DNA of 64,000 nucleotides from Dipteris shenzhenensis (GCA_047967505.1 CM106541.1); one strand, 5' to 3'. Shown: positions 35,780-47,600, counted from the stretch's first letter. Notes: a model not told the origin generated them from the letters alone. A program made the numbers and translations.

Positions 35780-35822
<43 letters not shown>
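35097..35822. repeat. CT-rich and GT-rich compound microsatellite
   Basis: Repeated blocks of (CT)n separated by an approximately 45-bp segment containing GCAAGATCACCCCCCTCTC, which recurs four times (about 35140, 35230, 35665, 35740). (GT)n lies at 35326-35368. Long open frames on both strands reflect the dinucleotide repeat and are not genes. Confidence 0.9.
35368..35432. repeat. Hairpin 1 (65 bp near-perfect palindrome)
   Basis: Core arms GCGATATGGAGGGTTGGGA and its exact complement are separated by ATG (35380-35420). The outer arms GTACAAAACAAT / TTTCTTTTGTAC continue the palindrome with few mismatches. It lies between a GT tract and a CT tract. Confidence 0.9.
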
Positions 35823-35827
<5 letters not shown>

Positions 35828-36425
35828 GGAAAAAAGGGAGCTCATTTTGGGCCCTTTTAGCCCAGAAGGAAAATAGCCCTCCACCAATCAAAGGAGGGCC
35901 AACATAACATTGAAAAAATCAGAAAAAGAAAAGGAAAAGAAATATTGTCGAGTTTGCATTCAATGAGGATACTTGATTACTTTATTATATCTGATGTACA
36001 ACACAAAATTTAGTATTTTTGACATCACCGGCGCATCCAGAGCGGGCCAAAACCCTCGAAATGACTTTTGAAATGCCGAAAACGGGCCCCCGGAGGCTAA
36101 AAAAAGGTCGAAAAGGCCCGGAAAGCCACTTGTACAAATGAAAGCGATTTGACAGGTCGGTCCAACCTGTCAAATCACTTCATTTGTACAAGTGGCTTGC
36201 CGGGCCTTTTTGGGCTTTTCCAGGCCTTTAGGGACCCGTTTTCGACATTTCAAAAGTCGTTCTGGGGGTTTTGGCCCGCTTCGGACACGATGGTGGTCAA
36301 AAATACCAAATTCTGTGATGTACATCAGTGGGGCTATGCCATATTTTATTGTTTTAGAGGTAAGAAAAATAAAGAAATAGATAATTTCTCTCAGGGCCCC
36401 AAAATGAGCTCTCTTTTTTCCTAAT
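35823..36425. mobile_element. Foldback element with terminal and internal inverted repeats, 603 bp
   Basis: Ends CATTAGGAAAAAAGGGAGC...(35823) and its inverted counterpart ...GCTCTCTTTTTTCCTAATG (to 36425) form a TIR of about 32 bp with one or two mismatches. The interior is a long stem: about 35995-36160 pairs with 36165-36330, sharing ACTTGTACAAATGAA, GGGCCAAAACCC-like and AAAATACCAAATT-like segments around a centre near 36165 (TTTGACAGGTCGGTCCAACC). No coding sequence. It is inserted in microsatellite DNA, so no target duplication could be fixed. Confidence 0.85.
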
Positions 36426-36431
36426 GCTACT

Positions 36432-36432
<1 letters not shown>

Positions 36433-36473
<41 letters not shown>

Positions 36474-36582
36474 CGTGCATGTGTGTGTGTGTGTGAGCCT
36501 CTCTCTCTCTCCCTCTCCTCCCTCTCCTACCATAGTTTGTATGCTTTCTCCCTCTCCCTCCCTCCCTCCCTCCCTCCCTCCC

Positions 36583-36622
<40 letters not shown>

Positions 36623-36720
36623 TCTCCGTATCCCTCTGCCTATGTCCCTCTAGATCCCCCCTCTCTCCCTCTTCTACCATGTGTGTGTGTGTGTGTGTGT
36701 GTGAGGGTGTATAAATGGAT
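36433..36720. repeat. GT / CT compound microsatellite
   Basis: (GT)n at 36434-36500, C-rich CT tracts at 36500-36670 including (CCCT)n near 36555-36582, and (GT)n at 36680-36704. No genes. Confidence 0.9.
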
Positions 36721-36796
36721 TTCTTCATTTTGAGTGTATGAAACCCGATAAGGAGGTTTCGACGGTGGATGACTACCGGGAATAAGTTCGATTGGG

Positions 36797-36890
36797 TATG
36801 GAGGGTTGGGAATTTCCCAACCCTCCATATCGCATTCATTTGGGTTGGGAATTTCCCAACCCTCCATATCGCATTTATTTGTACACTTTC
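36797..36890. repeat. Hairpins 2 and 3 (paired copies)
   Basis: TATGGAGGGTTGGGAA-T-TTCCCAACCCTCCATA is a perfect 33-bp palindrome at 36797-36829. The right half, GGGAATTTCCCAACCC followed by TCCATATCGCATT, is repeated at about 36846-36880 with a shortened left arm. Both share the core of hairpin 1 at 35380-35420 and are followed by ATTTGTACACTTTCTC. Confidence 0.88.
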
Positions 36891-36894
36891 TCCC

Positions 36895-36896
36895 TT

Positions 36897-36942
<46 letters not shown>

Positions 36943-37195
36943 TCTCCCTCTCCCTCTCTCTCTCCTTCTCCCTCTCCCTCTCCCACCCTCTCCCTCTCCC
37001 TCTCCCTCTCTTTCCTTCATGATTGTCTTATATTGAATGAAACTATCTTACATTGAATGAAACCTGTTTTGTATTGAATGACACCTATACACAAGAACAT
37101 GAGAGAGAGAGAGAGAGAGAGAAAGAGTAGCATTACATATACACATAGAAACACATAGAGAGTAAGATGAAGAGAGAGTATCATGACACACACCC

Positions 37196-37262
<67 letters not shown>

Positions 37263-37657
37263 CTTTCTCGTCCATTGTGGCATGGAGAATCGACAGTGGG
37301 TGTGCATTGAAACGAAACTCAATGACAGCATGGAAATTCGACAATAGTGGAGGCATGGAAATTCAACAGCAGCGAGGCGTGGAAATTCGAGCAGTGGTGG
37401 CTTGAGACTCTCCGAGAAAGACAACCAAGGAAGATAAAATTAAAGCAAACTCCTGACCGTTGGGGGGGATACGGCAAGTAATGGTACTACTTTCGAGGCA
37501 CACGTGCAATTATTAAATACAATTTAATATTCACAAAAAATGCGATGCACATACTATTTTTATCCAACGACTCCTTTATTTACATAAATGTCTATTTTAG
37601 TCAACCATTCCTCTATTAGCATAAGTGAATCCTCTCCATCCATTGGCATTCAGATTC

Positions 37658-37718
<61 letters not shown>

Positions 37719-37882
37719 CTCACTCTCACTCTCGCTCGCTCGCTCTATATATATATTTAAATGGGAGAAGGTCATCGGGGGGGAGAAGAAGAAGAGGAAC
37801 AAGAGGGAGGAAAGGGGGTGGTTAAGGCAGGGCATGCTCTTTGGTTCTCTTTTGTTTTGATGGTTGAGCTACAATAGAGTTT

Positions 37883-37937
<55 letters not shown>

Positions 37938-37960
37938 GAGGTAGAACTCTGTGTGTGTGC

Positions 37961-38016
<56 letters not shown>
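36895..38016. repeat. Alternating CT and GA microsatellite blocks
   Basis: CT-rich to 37018; GA runs at 37101-37125 and 37196-37261; CT run 37655-37735 ending in TATATATAT; GA runs 37884-37931 and 37972-38015 with a short GT tract between. Unique stretches 37020-37100 and 37262-37650 show no gene; 37022-37085 has three TTGAATGAAAC-type units. Confidence 0.9.
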
Positions 38017-38017
<1 letters not shown>

Positions 38018-38020
<3 letters not shown>

Positions 38021-38055
38021 CAAATGAAAGTGATATTGAGGGCTTTCATTTGTAC
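38018..38055. repeat. Hairpin 4, same outer arms as hairpin 1 and the foldback element
   Basis: TTACAAATGAAAG and CTTTCATTTGTAC face each other across TGATATTGAGGG. The outer arm (TACAAATGAAAG) is also present in the centre of the foldback element (36134-36150) and, with changes, in hairpin 1. Confidence 0.75.
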
Positions 38056-38072
38056 ACTGTACAGTGGTGTGT

Positions 38073-38120
<48 letters not shown>

Positions 38121-38688
38121 GGGGGAGAACTGACAGAGAAATGAGAGATAGAGAGAAGTTAGGGAGAAGTTAGGGACTGGCACATGCACGTGTGCACGCA
38201 CACACACACACACACACACACAAGCAGACAGGCAGACATGGTGTTTTTTGCAATAACTTTGAGCATCCTCTATAATTGTAATTCCAAATAATATTGGATG
38301 AGAATCTTGAAAGAGGGATCATTACATATGTCCCATACGAGATCCTCCTACACTTACAACCTACACCCTCTATGATTTCCTAACGATCAGCCTATACTGG
38401 CTTTCCCTGTCCCACTATCTCCACACTTATTTACTATCATACCTAAAAGAGACCAGAAACTTACCAAATGATTTGGACCAATGCAAATCATCTTACTCCA
38501 TGAAGCCCCAAAACAAGTAGCAGGATAGAATTACTAGGTGGGGATGCTAAGGAAGGAAGCATAGCAGCTTCCAGTTTGGGTGGGGATGCTAGATTGATTG
38601 CAGAGTTTACTCCATGCTATCCATCAATAGTTGCATTAGAGGATAGAGGGGATAGAAGTACATAGAGGGGATAGTTGCATCAGAGGTT

Positions 38689-38719
<31 letters not shown>

Positions 38720-38735
38720 ACTTAGGACTTATGTT
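38056..38735. repeat. GA and CA microsatellites with intervening unique DNA
   Basis: GA run 38076-38116, CA run 38198-38222, GA run 38692-38719. Between them 38230-38690 is unique, with a short direct repeat of GGATAGAGGGGATAGAAG type near 38640-38670. No gene seen. Confidence 0.8.
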
Positions 38736-38921
38736 TTATGATCTCAGGTGCAATTTTGCATAAATTACAATGGCAAGGATGAAGGCTACTGCCAGGAAGA
38801 CGGACAGGAGTCCCCCGATAGCAAAATTGGCAACATCTAGGGGACAGGATTCACATCCGAGAAAAGGAAAGCCAATGCATCTTCTCCAACAAGCAAAAAA
38901 GAGTAAGTGATTAGTAAGCAC
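38736..38921 (-). other. Open frame with one membrane-like segment, unknown
   Basis: 61 codons (MLTNHLLFFACWRRCIG...). The C-terminal part DVANFAIGGLLSVFLAVAFI then LAIVIYAK is a good hydrophobic segment with a flanking basic end. It might be the last exon of a small membrane protein, but no acceptor site or homologue was recognised. Confidence 0.25.
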
Positions 38922-39840
38922 ATTGCATAAGGAGCTAGATTGTTATTTTCAATCGACAAATGCTAATCTTTACTGCATTTGTCAAATGAAGTCGACATTG
39001 GAGCTTAGCTTGTATCCATCTACCATCAAAAGGATGCTTCTACTTCAATTCAGTTACAGATACTCATCTAGAGATCAATCTGTAAGTGAATTTTTCTTGC
39101 AGTGGTATGAAGAGACTATCTTTTGCAATCGATTTCTATGAAAAAAATTCATTTAAGTTGGGAGCAATTGAACCACTGCATTTGGACATAGGACATAAAA
39201 TCCTTTGCCCTCTCAGTACTTTTTTACAATTAATTAGAATAATTTTATGCTTACAAGAAATTGGATGGTTCATAGACACCACAACAGTACGATGCCTACT
39301 CTTGTGGATGGAGGGTCCTTATAAACAACAAGTACATTTTGGAGGCTTTTTTGTCAGGAGATATAGTGGAGGCAAGTACATTATTGACACATTTAAAATT
39401 TATACATAACTTGAATATAACACAAAACTTGAAACTAAAGTTTTGTTTGTGTTTCTACCGATGATGATGATCAATTTGTGTTAAACTTCAGAGCTAGGAT
39501 GATTGCAGATCTCCTTAAATATGCGTTCTCATTACCACAAGAGAAAAGCATTGAGGAGGAAAGCTTTAAGAAATTAGATGAGGGACAGAGCTCAAAAGTG
39601 ATGGAAGACCTCACTTCAGAGCAGGATGAGGCTCCTTTGATAGGACTAAAGGACCATGAGGCCCAACCTCAGATGCCTCCATAATCCACTGAACTTGGAC
39701 ATGAACTTGGACATGAGGCCCCTCATCTAGCCCCTCAAACTACTGAGCCTGGGCCTGAGGATCGTGAGCCCCTTCCCCATCCATTTACTGATGTTGGACA
39801 TAAGAATCCTTTACAAACTTCGGAGCCTCCTAGTTGAGTT
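38922..39840 (+). other. Series of unassigned plus-strand open frames
   Basis: Frames at 39086-39409 (QPLHLDIGH-like start, then hydrophobic) and 39478-39684 (RARMIADLLKYAFSLPQEKS, then acidic) are followed, after a stop, by repeats of TELGHE / TEPGPE type (39685-39835) ending in a TGA-TTGAG region. The low-complexity acidic-proline end is compatible with a C-terminal tail of a protein. No family recognised. Confidence 0.3.
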
Positions 39841-40599
39841 GAGGCAAATTGTACTCTTGCAAGTTTGTAATGCATAATGATGTTTAATGAAATACATCTA
39901 TATTCGAGACTCTAGTTTGTAATCCATAGAGCAAGAGAGAGAGAGAGCATGAGAGAGATATAGAGAGACTTGACTCATGAATATGGATGTATAAATTACA
40001 AACTTTGAATGAAAATTTGTTACAAGAGCAAATAAACTAATTCTCCATTGTTTTTTGTAAATAATAAATAATATAGTTACAATGCTAATTATGGCTATAA
40101 CTTGAGAGCCAAAACTATAGCAGAACTTCTCTGATTCCAACAGTATGAGCCTAGAAAGGCTCAACTACTAGAGCGAAGGTGAGATCAGAACGTCGAAGAG
40201 AAGGTGGTGTACGAAGAAAAGGCACAACAGAAGCTCCTTGGTCAACCTTCTTCATAGGATCATCCACTGTCACCTAAACGGCACTGATTGTCTTCGAGTC
40301 ATGGCATCCACCATTGCCTCAATGGCACTGATTGTCTGAGAATCATCAGTTTGTTTGACAATATAATGTATAATGTTTATCCATCGCCTCATAATTGTGT
40401 AGTATGAAAATAATCATTTCGTACTTGTAATCATGAAATCTCAATAATTCCATTTGGAATATCTCTACACAGAAGTCTCTATTGCCTTCGCTCCAATACC
40501 TATCAACATGTAGTGTAAATCAATGATTTGTTCAATAATAAATAAAAAACATTGAGTCACATCAACTCTTTATTTACCTTCTTGTTTTTCAGAATGAAT

Positions 40600-42500
40600 G
40601 AGAATCTTTCTTTAATACTACCCTCTGTCTCCACTTGAATGTCCTGGCATAATTGAGCGAGTGTATAGCATTGTTTGAGTGATATAATTCACAATAAATT
40701 GTCATTTTCGTTAATGGTGATATCCAATGCTTCATTCTCAGGACCAAAAGAGTTCAAATCTTGATCCATTGGAACCAATTGGTTCCCAATCATTCTACTG
40801 CATTTATAGTAAAATGTTAATATGAAATTTTGAGTGGCAATCATGTACTTCAGATTAATGGAGTTGTGCACAACCTCACAGTATACTTGGTTGGATGTTA
40901 TCATGTCCCAACCATAATCCAAGAAGTCAAGAATTCTTTCAGCACCATTTGTAGAGAAAGCGAGCTATATGACTCTGTTATAGCACCATGAGGAATCGGC
41001 CAATCAATGGTATTCCATGCTGGAAGAGCTAGTTTCTTTAACACACCATGGGTGTTGGCTTTATACAATAGTTGGTAAAAATGATCATAGAAAAAGATTC
41101 CTGACTGAGCTAACTGTGTTTCCAATCTACCTTGATATTGCAAATCTCCTATGGACCCATGTAACACATCCATGAATCCTAAAATGCATTTGGTACGCTG
41201 CCACTGCTCATAAGATGAAGGATATATATATGAAAATAAAAATAAAGACATTGAGGTTCTAGAAATTCTCTGATTATGAAATAAAAAATTTCAATGAAGT
41301 CACTTACAATTTGGCATGTGTTGTGGAAGATAAGTTGGATAATTCTCTCGCAACACAAGCTCTCCATGCATGTACACATGTTGAACCAATATTTCCTTTA
41401 TGGATTTCATCCCCTCCTTGGTTCTAAAACCTTTCACCCTACCCTTCCAAGATGCCAAAAAGAGATTACTTGAATGTGGCTTCTTCCTTCTACTTGGTTG
41501 CATGAGCACCCAACTTCCTTTTGATACAATCAGTCTTTGCCAGGAGCCATCCAGTGTAACCTTATTTGCAACATTAATGGAAGATATAGAGGAAAGAGGT
41601 CGACGAGTGAGGGAGCTCACGTCTATAGCTTCGTCCTCGACAGTCTGATCAACATGACGTTTGGCACAAGAAGGGTTTTGATTATCGATGCATGCCATTG
41701 AGACTGATATCCAAACTTTTACTCGAACACCTAAAACTCAATGGACATATCAAAGAGCATGCATTAGACTCTAGTCTTGAATAACCATGATCTTCTTATT
41801 CAAAACTTATGAATATTATCAAGAGAGGGATTGACAAAGCAATGATATCGTTCTCGTACCTTGCGCTTCAATATTATGATCAACAATGCTTCCTGAAAAA
41901 CTAAGACCATGGAAAACTTTCAAAAGTGACATTCCATTCTACAGCATCTTTATAAATACACTCTTGCTCACCGAAAATTGAAAGAATATTATCCAACTTA
42001 ACACTTTCACATCTTAAATCTCAAAAAAGAGAGATTGAAAAAACAAAGAGCTCACTGTTGTACCTTGCTCCTTGATATCTTGATTAAAAAAGCTTCTCAA
42101 AGAGCCAGGTCCTGTTAATGGTTTGCCATACCCATGAAAAACTTGCAAAAGTTATATTCTAGTCTGCATCATTTTGATAAACACACAGTTTTACGCAAGA
42201 ATAGATTAGATTCAAAGAGAGATATTGACAAAGAAACGGGCTCGCTTTTGTACCTTGGTCCTAGAGGTACTTCAAGTTCTAGTTTGCCATTGCCACCCAA
42301 AACTCGTGGAAAGAAACCCAATCCACAGGTTGAAGGAATGTATACAAGAAGGAAACCGAGAGACAGAGAGAGGGAGGGAGAGAGATAGAGGGAGGGAGAG
42401 TGAGAGGGAGAGAGAGAGAGAGAGAGCAGGAAGAGTAATTTGGGAGGGGAGAGTAGTTTGGGGGGAAAGCACAGTTCAGATAATGATGTATTTTGAATGA
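40600..42500 (-). other. Candidate multi-exon gene with tandem exon-like repeats, unknown
   Basis: Minus-strand open blocks: 41698-41300 (MACIDNQNPSCAKRHVD..., 132 codons), 41251-40901 (116 codons) and 40922-40689 (77 codons). Upstream, three related segments of about 180-200 bp (around 42300-42215, 42120-42025, 41920-41830) each end in CAAG|GTAC, a possible exon/donor edge, and encode similar short peptides (GSLRSFFNQDIKEQ; LSFSGSIVDHNIEAQ). This could be a real gene with duplicated exons or an unknown repeat; no domain is recognised. Confidence 0.3.
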
Positions 42501-42639
42501 GACATTGTTAGGTAGTAGAATCGTGTCAGTAGCTCGACCAAAATTTTTAATTGTTTTTTGTAGTTGTACATTAATAAAATATTCTTTCTTGCTCTGACAA
42601 TCCAGATACATCTCAAATGTTTTATAATTTTCCCACATT

Positions 42640-44040
42640 ACGTTGGCTCTATGGCCATTGGTTGAGAGCTATTTTTCATTTTGGCCAAAAGGCCCCAAAA
42701 TGAGCACAAGATTGAATGCATTCGTGGCACATGCAAGCGTTGTAGTTTGAGGCTGAAGAAGAAGACATTCAATGTCTGTCCGAATGAAATGAGGGAAGAT
42801 AGCCACATCGCTCTAAAATGGAGGAGATTTAAAAATGTCAATGTTGAAGGATCTGATAAAAAGAGATGGCTATTGTCATATAAGAGCACCAGTTAGGGAG
42901 CTTGTAGGTCACGTCGTTCAATCCATCCGAAAATATGTGCTTCACAATATCACAGCCAGCTGGCAGGATAAGCAATTCAGGACGTGCCTTGCCAATTTTC
43001 CCTGTGACAGTATTGTATCTATCATAGATTTTGCAAAAAATTATTCTTTTCAAGAACAAGATGAGATACAAAGTGCTCACTGGTACAACAAGCAGATAAC
43101 AATTCTTGTACATATCACGTATAGTCATTTGCTTGATTCTTCCATGCCTGATGCCAATCTGCTTGATGACTCACAAGAGTTCAGGTCATTGCAACACACT
43201 TACCATTTCTACATTTCAGATGATAGGGAACATGACACCTATTTGTGTAGCATGCTTTTCTATTGCATTGGGAATGGCTAAAAAAGAAAAATCCCCATGC
43301 AAAAAATATAAAAAAACATTGGATGTGGTCAGATGGTGCTGCCTCTCAATTTAAATCAGCATGTGGATTCTACTTCAGACATGATGTGGAATTTCTTTGG
43401 GTCTAGCCATGGCAAGGGTGAACATGATGGATGTGGTGTTGTTATTAAGCAAGCTCTGCTTAAACACCAATTAGCATGCCCTCAAGAAAAACTCAATGAT
43501 GCCCATGATGTTGTAACATGGCTTACAGCCAACCTTTCCATAGGAGCGCATTCAACATGTAGTAAACAAAGCCTTAAGAATAATGTAGTACGTAGAGTGT
43601 TCCATGAAGTGAAAGTGGAAGAAGTGCAAAGGAGAATCCGGCACGATTGTGAGAAAATTAAAGGAGTTCGTGGTCTGCACAGTGTATGGGGCTTTTCAAA
43701 CAACCAATTGATTAAAATGAGAAAACATTCTTGTTTCTGCAGTGTGTACATCATAGGGGATCATGACGATTGTGAGAACATTATAACTATGAAGACATGG
43801 GATCGAGTTCAAGTTTTTCCTCTACGTTTAGATGGAGTCACAAACCATGGATAGACAAATGACTCGCCACAGTTTGGGGAGAGTTTCAATGACCTCACTG
43901 ACTGTCTGGAAGAGGGGAATAACTTTGCTATTGTTGCAGATTCTAGGGAGAATGAGGAAGATGACCCATACTTCCTATTGCAATGCACAAAACCTAAGTT
44001 AATTGGGGAACAACCTATGAGAAGTGGGATGTAGTAGTCG
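42640..44040 (+). pseudogene. Family 1 transposase, copy B, uninterrupted
   Basis: Collinear with copy A but without the LTR insertion. Blocks: IECIRGTCKRCSLRLKKKTF (42718-42775); YVLHNITASWQDKQ (42937-42975); IIDFAKNYSFQEQDEIQSAH (43021-43080); LQHTYHFYISDDREHDTYLC (43190-43250), the site split in copy A; EWLKKKNPHAKNIKKHW, then MWSDGAASQFKSACGFYF (43272-43375); WNFFGSSHGKGEHDGCG (43388-43440); SCFCSVYIIGDHDDC (43732-43775); EEDDPYFLLQC (43950-43985). The first catalytic Asp block and SDGAASQFK are kept; frameshifts occur near 42890, 43280 and 43380, so it is inactive. It begins at GGCCCCAAAATGAG, like an end of the foldback element, and lacks the CCC-H N-terminal part seen in copies A and C. 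Confidence 0.68.
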
Positions 44041-44228
44041 GAGCTTTTTGGTACAAAAAACATCCAAGAGAGGCCACAATTATAAACTGCTACATAAGAG
44101 TCCACAAACATGTGTGTACTCTCATCTAGTAAGAGCTATTAAGTTCCAGATGCAACCTGTGCCACAATGAAAGAAGGGAAAGAGTGTCTTCAAATTGGAT
44201 TTAGACATGAATGAGCACATCTTGGGGT

Positions 44229-44581
44229 TGTGAAGAGAGTGGGAGAGAAGGAAGGAGTCTCACTTGCAGCTTTCTCACATACACAATGGGGGAATATACA
44301 CAAAGGTGGAGGCTGAAAATAGTTTTCCTCTTCTTAGTTGTGAAAGCGAAAAGAACTCTAAGTACAAAAGAATAGGTGAACCCTATATGTGGGTCTCAAA
44401 CCAAACTCAGCTAACTAAGGTGGCATACTAACTGAGCCGCTAACTAGAGTACATAAAGATAGTTGTCATCTAGTTATTATTCATGGGCGGTGTACCAACT
44501 GCATCTGCAGCTAACAAGTCGGTGACATAAATGCACAATGGTCACCCTGGCATATCACGAGTGGAGCTCGATATCTCAACA
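44229..44581 (-). repeat. 3' LTR of copia copy 1
   Basis: 353 bp; on the minus strand it starts TGTTGAGATATCGAGCTCC and ends CTCTTCACA. It is collinear with the LTR at 60620-60971 on the plus strand, with scattered differences. A polypurine tract abuts it at 44582-44592. Confidence 0.92.
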
Positions 44582-44592
44582 CTCCCCCTCGA
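44582..44592 (-). other. Polypurine tract of copia copy 1
   Basis: The minus strand reads GAGGGGGAG directly before the LTR start TGTTGAG, the usual primer for plus-strand DNA synthesis. Confidence 0.85.
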
Positions 44593-44607
44593 GCTCAATC
44601 CCAATTC

Positions 44608-47600
44608 CTACACACCAAGCAGGTCTCTGGACTTGTGCAGCTTCTCTGCACCCAATGCCTTCGTGAATATATCAGCTACTTGATCCTCTGTGCTGACATA
44701 AACTAGATCAATAAAACCTACTAGAGCCTTCTCCCACACAAAGTGATAATGCACCTCAATGTGCTTTGTTCTAGCATGATAGACTAGGTTATTTGCCAAG
44801 TGTATACTACTCATGTTGTCACAATAAATGACAACTGGCCCATCTATAAACTGATGCATATCATAAAGTAGCTTATGCAACCAAGCTACCTCACATGCAG
44901 CCATTGCTAAACCCTTGTACTCAGCCTTTGTGCTCGACAAGGCAACTGTAGGCTATTTCTTGCTGCTCCAAGTGACTGCAGCACTCCCAAAAGAGAACAT
45001 ATATCCACTTGTAGATCGTCTATCAAAAATACTACCAGCCCAATCAGCATCAGTGTATCCATGCAACTATATCTGAACCCCAGTTTCATAAAATAGTCCA
45101 TATTGCAATGTGGACTTCACATACCTCAGTATGCATCTAGCAGCATCCAAATGTGCTTTCCTTGGAGCCTGCATAAACTAACTTACCAACCCAACAGCAT
45201 AGCTCAAATCTGGCCTGGTAATCATCATATAAATAAAACTTCGTACTATGCATCTGTACATAGTATGGTCTTCCAAAAGCTCACCTGCATCTGCGCTCAA
45301 CTTCACATTCTGCTCCAAAGGAATTGAAATAGGCTTACAGCCTGTCATCCCATATTTGGATATCATGTCCAATCAATAGTGCCTCTGCAAGAGCCATATC
45401 CCACTTGTGGATCTAATCACCTCAATGCCCAAGAAGTAATGCAGCTCTCCCAAATCCTTCATCTTAAACTTCTGCTTCAATAGCATTTTTACATGAAGGA
45501 TATCTTCATCACTATCACCTGTGATGATCAAATCATCAACATAAATGACAAGCAGCATAATGCCTTTCTCTGTTTTTCTCACATAAAGTGAGAAATCTGC
45601 CTTGGAAATTTGAAAGTCAATAGTGACAAGATACTTTCCTATCTTATCAGACCATGCTCTGGGTGCTTACTTCAAGCCATACAAGGCTTTCTTCAACCTG
45701 CAAACAAACTCAAGATGAACATCATGAACATAACCTGGTGGTTGCTCCATATAGAACTCTTCTTGCAAATCACCATGCAAGAAAGCATTCTTTACATCCA
45801 TCTGATGTAAAGACCATCCCTTTGATGCAACCATAGCAATGACTGCTCTTATGGTTGCCATCCTTGCAATCGGATTGAATGTTTCTTCATAATCAATGCC
45901 ATATGTCTGTGCATACCCCTTGACAACTAATCTTGCCTTGTATCTGTTCACAGAACCATCTGCATTGTGCTTCACCTTATAAACCCACTTGCAGCCAAAC
46001 TTGCAGCCAATTGCATTCTTGTCGTTAGGCAAAGGCACCAATTCCCATTTAGCATTTGCTTCCAATGCATCCATTTCTTCATCCATGGCTTTCTCCCATT
46101 TTTCTTTTCCCATGGCTTGCTCAAAAGAAGTGGGTTCTGGTTCATGTATCACTTTGACCATATAGGCATAGTGAATGGCTATAAATCCATCATATTTCAG
46201 CCTATCCACAGGATACCTAGCTCTGGTAGACCTGTGCAAAATAGGCTCACTACCAGGTGCTCTCAAAACATCCCTTGTATTCCTTACTCTAGGTGTAACA
46301 ACAGAAGGAATACCCAACTCATCATCAAGGCTCTGTTCTGAGCCACTGGATTCACCATTTACATAAGAGTGACCGGCATTCACATCAACCATGGGCTAAT
46401 CTTTTTTCTCTTTTCCTTTTCGTGATGCTTGCATACCACTATCTGTATTGCTTTGAGGAGATCCTCCTGATCTCAATCTACCTGTCCATGGCAAAGTATG
46501 AGTCCACTAATATTTTGTGATTGCTGCTGTTAATTCTGTGCAGCATTACCATTTTGTGCATCTACATCATCAATCACATTTACTGGTTTATACCGTCTAC
46601 TCATCTCATCAAAAACATCTCTGCTCACTGAAACTTACGAGTAGAAGGGTTATAGCATCTATACCCTTTCTACTGTAGAGAATAACCAATAAAGATGCAC
46701 TTCTCAGCTTTTGGATCCAACTTGGATCTCAACTCATCTGGCACATGAACATAGGCAATGCAACCAAAAACTTTCAAATTAGAAATATCTGGTTTCCTAT
46801 TAGTATACCTCTCCTCTAGCACTTTCTGCAAGTCCATTTTGCTGTGGGGTATGACTGCATAAATATTGTTGCTTTATGCCATGCTACTATAGGAAACTTG
46901 CAAACTCGTTTGAGAGGTACTCTCCCCCTCCATCTAACCTTAGGCATTTTATTTGCAGGCCTGTTTCTTTTTCAACCATAGCTTTAAAAGCTTTGAAATG
47001 CCCAAACACTTCACTTTTCTTTTTCATAAAATACACCCAAACTTTTCTGTTGTAGTCATCAATAAAAGTAACAAAATAATGACAGCCTCCAATAGATGTA
47101 GCTTTAGTAGTCCACACATCAAAGTGGATTAATTCCAATGGCCTATTACTCTCTTGAACATGTCTAGGAAATGGTTTCCTTGCCTGTTTTCCAAATTGAC
47201 AGGCTTCACATGCCTTATGCATTTCTACAACCTTGAACTTAGGCAATCCGGCAATAATATTTTGGGCCTGCATTAATTTAAGTCATTGTACATTAACATG
47301 ACCAATGCGTTTATGCCAGATATCAATATCTACAACTACACCGGTCCCATGTGCAAACATTGCTGCACTCAATTCAGGCATGTCCATCCAACGTAAACAT
47401 CATGCCCTTCTTCTTCCCTTTTGCTATCAAGCGACCTTTATTTTTCATATCCTCAACAAAGCATCCATGAGGATTAAATCTGACCTACAAGCCCTGCTCA
47501 ACCATTTGACCAACAGAAACCAGGTTCTTGGTGATATTCGGGATATGAAATACATCAGATAGGTATTTCTTTTTTCCATGCTGCATAGACAAAGGAATTT

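Noticed and set aside
35126-35907. Long open frames in CT/GA tracts on both strands
   Set aside because: Their length comes from the dinucleotide repeat, which lacks stop codons in several frames; composition is only Leu/Ser/Pro or Arg/Glu.
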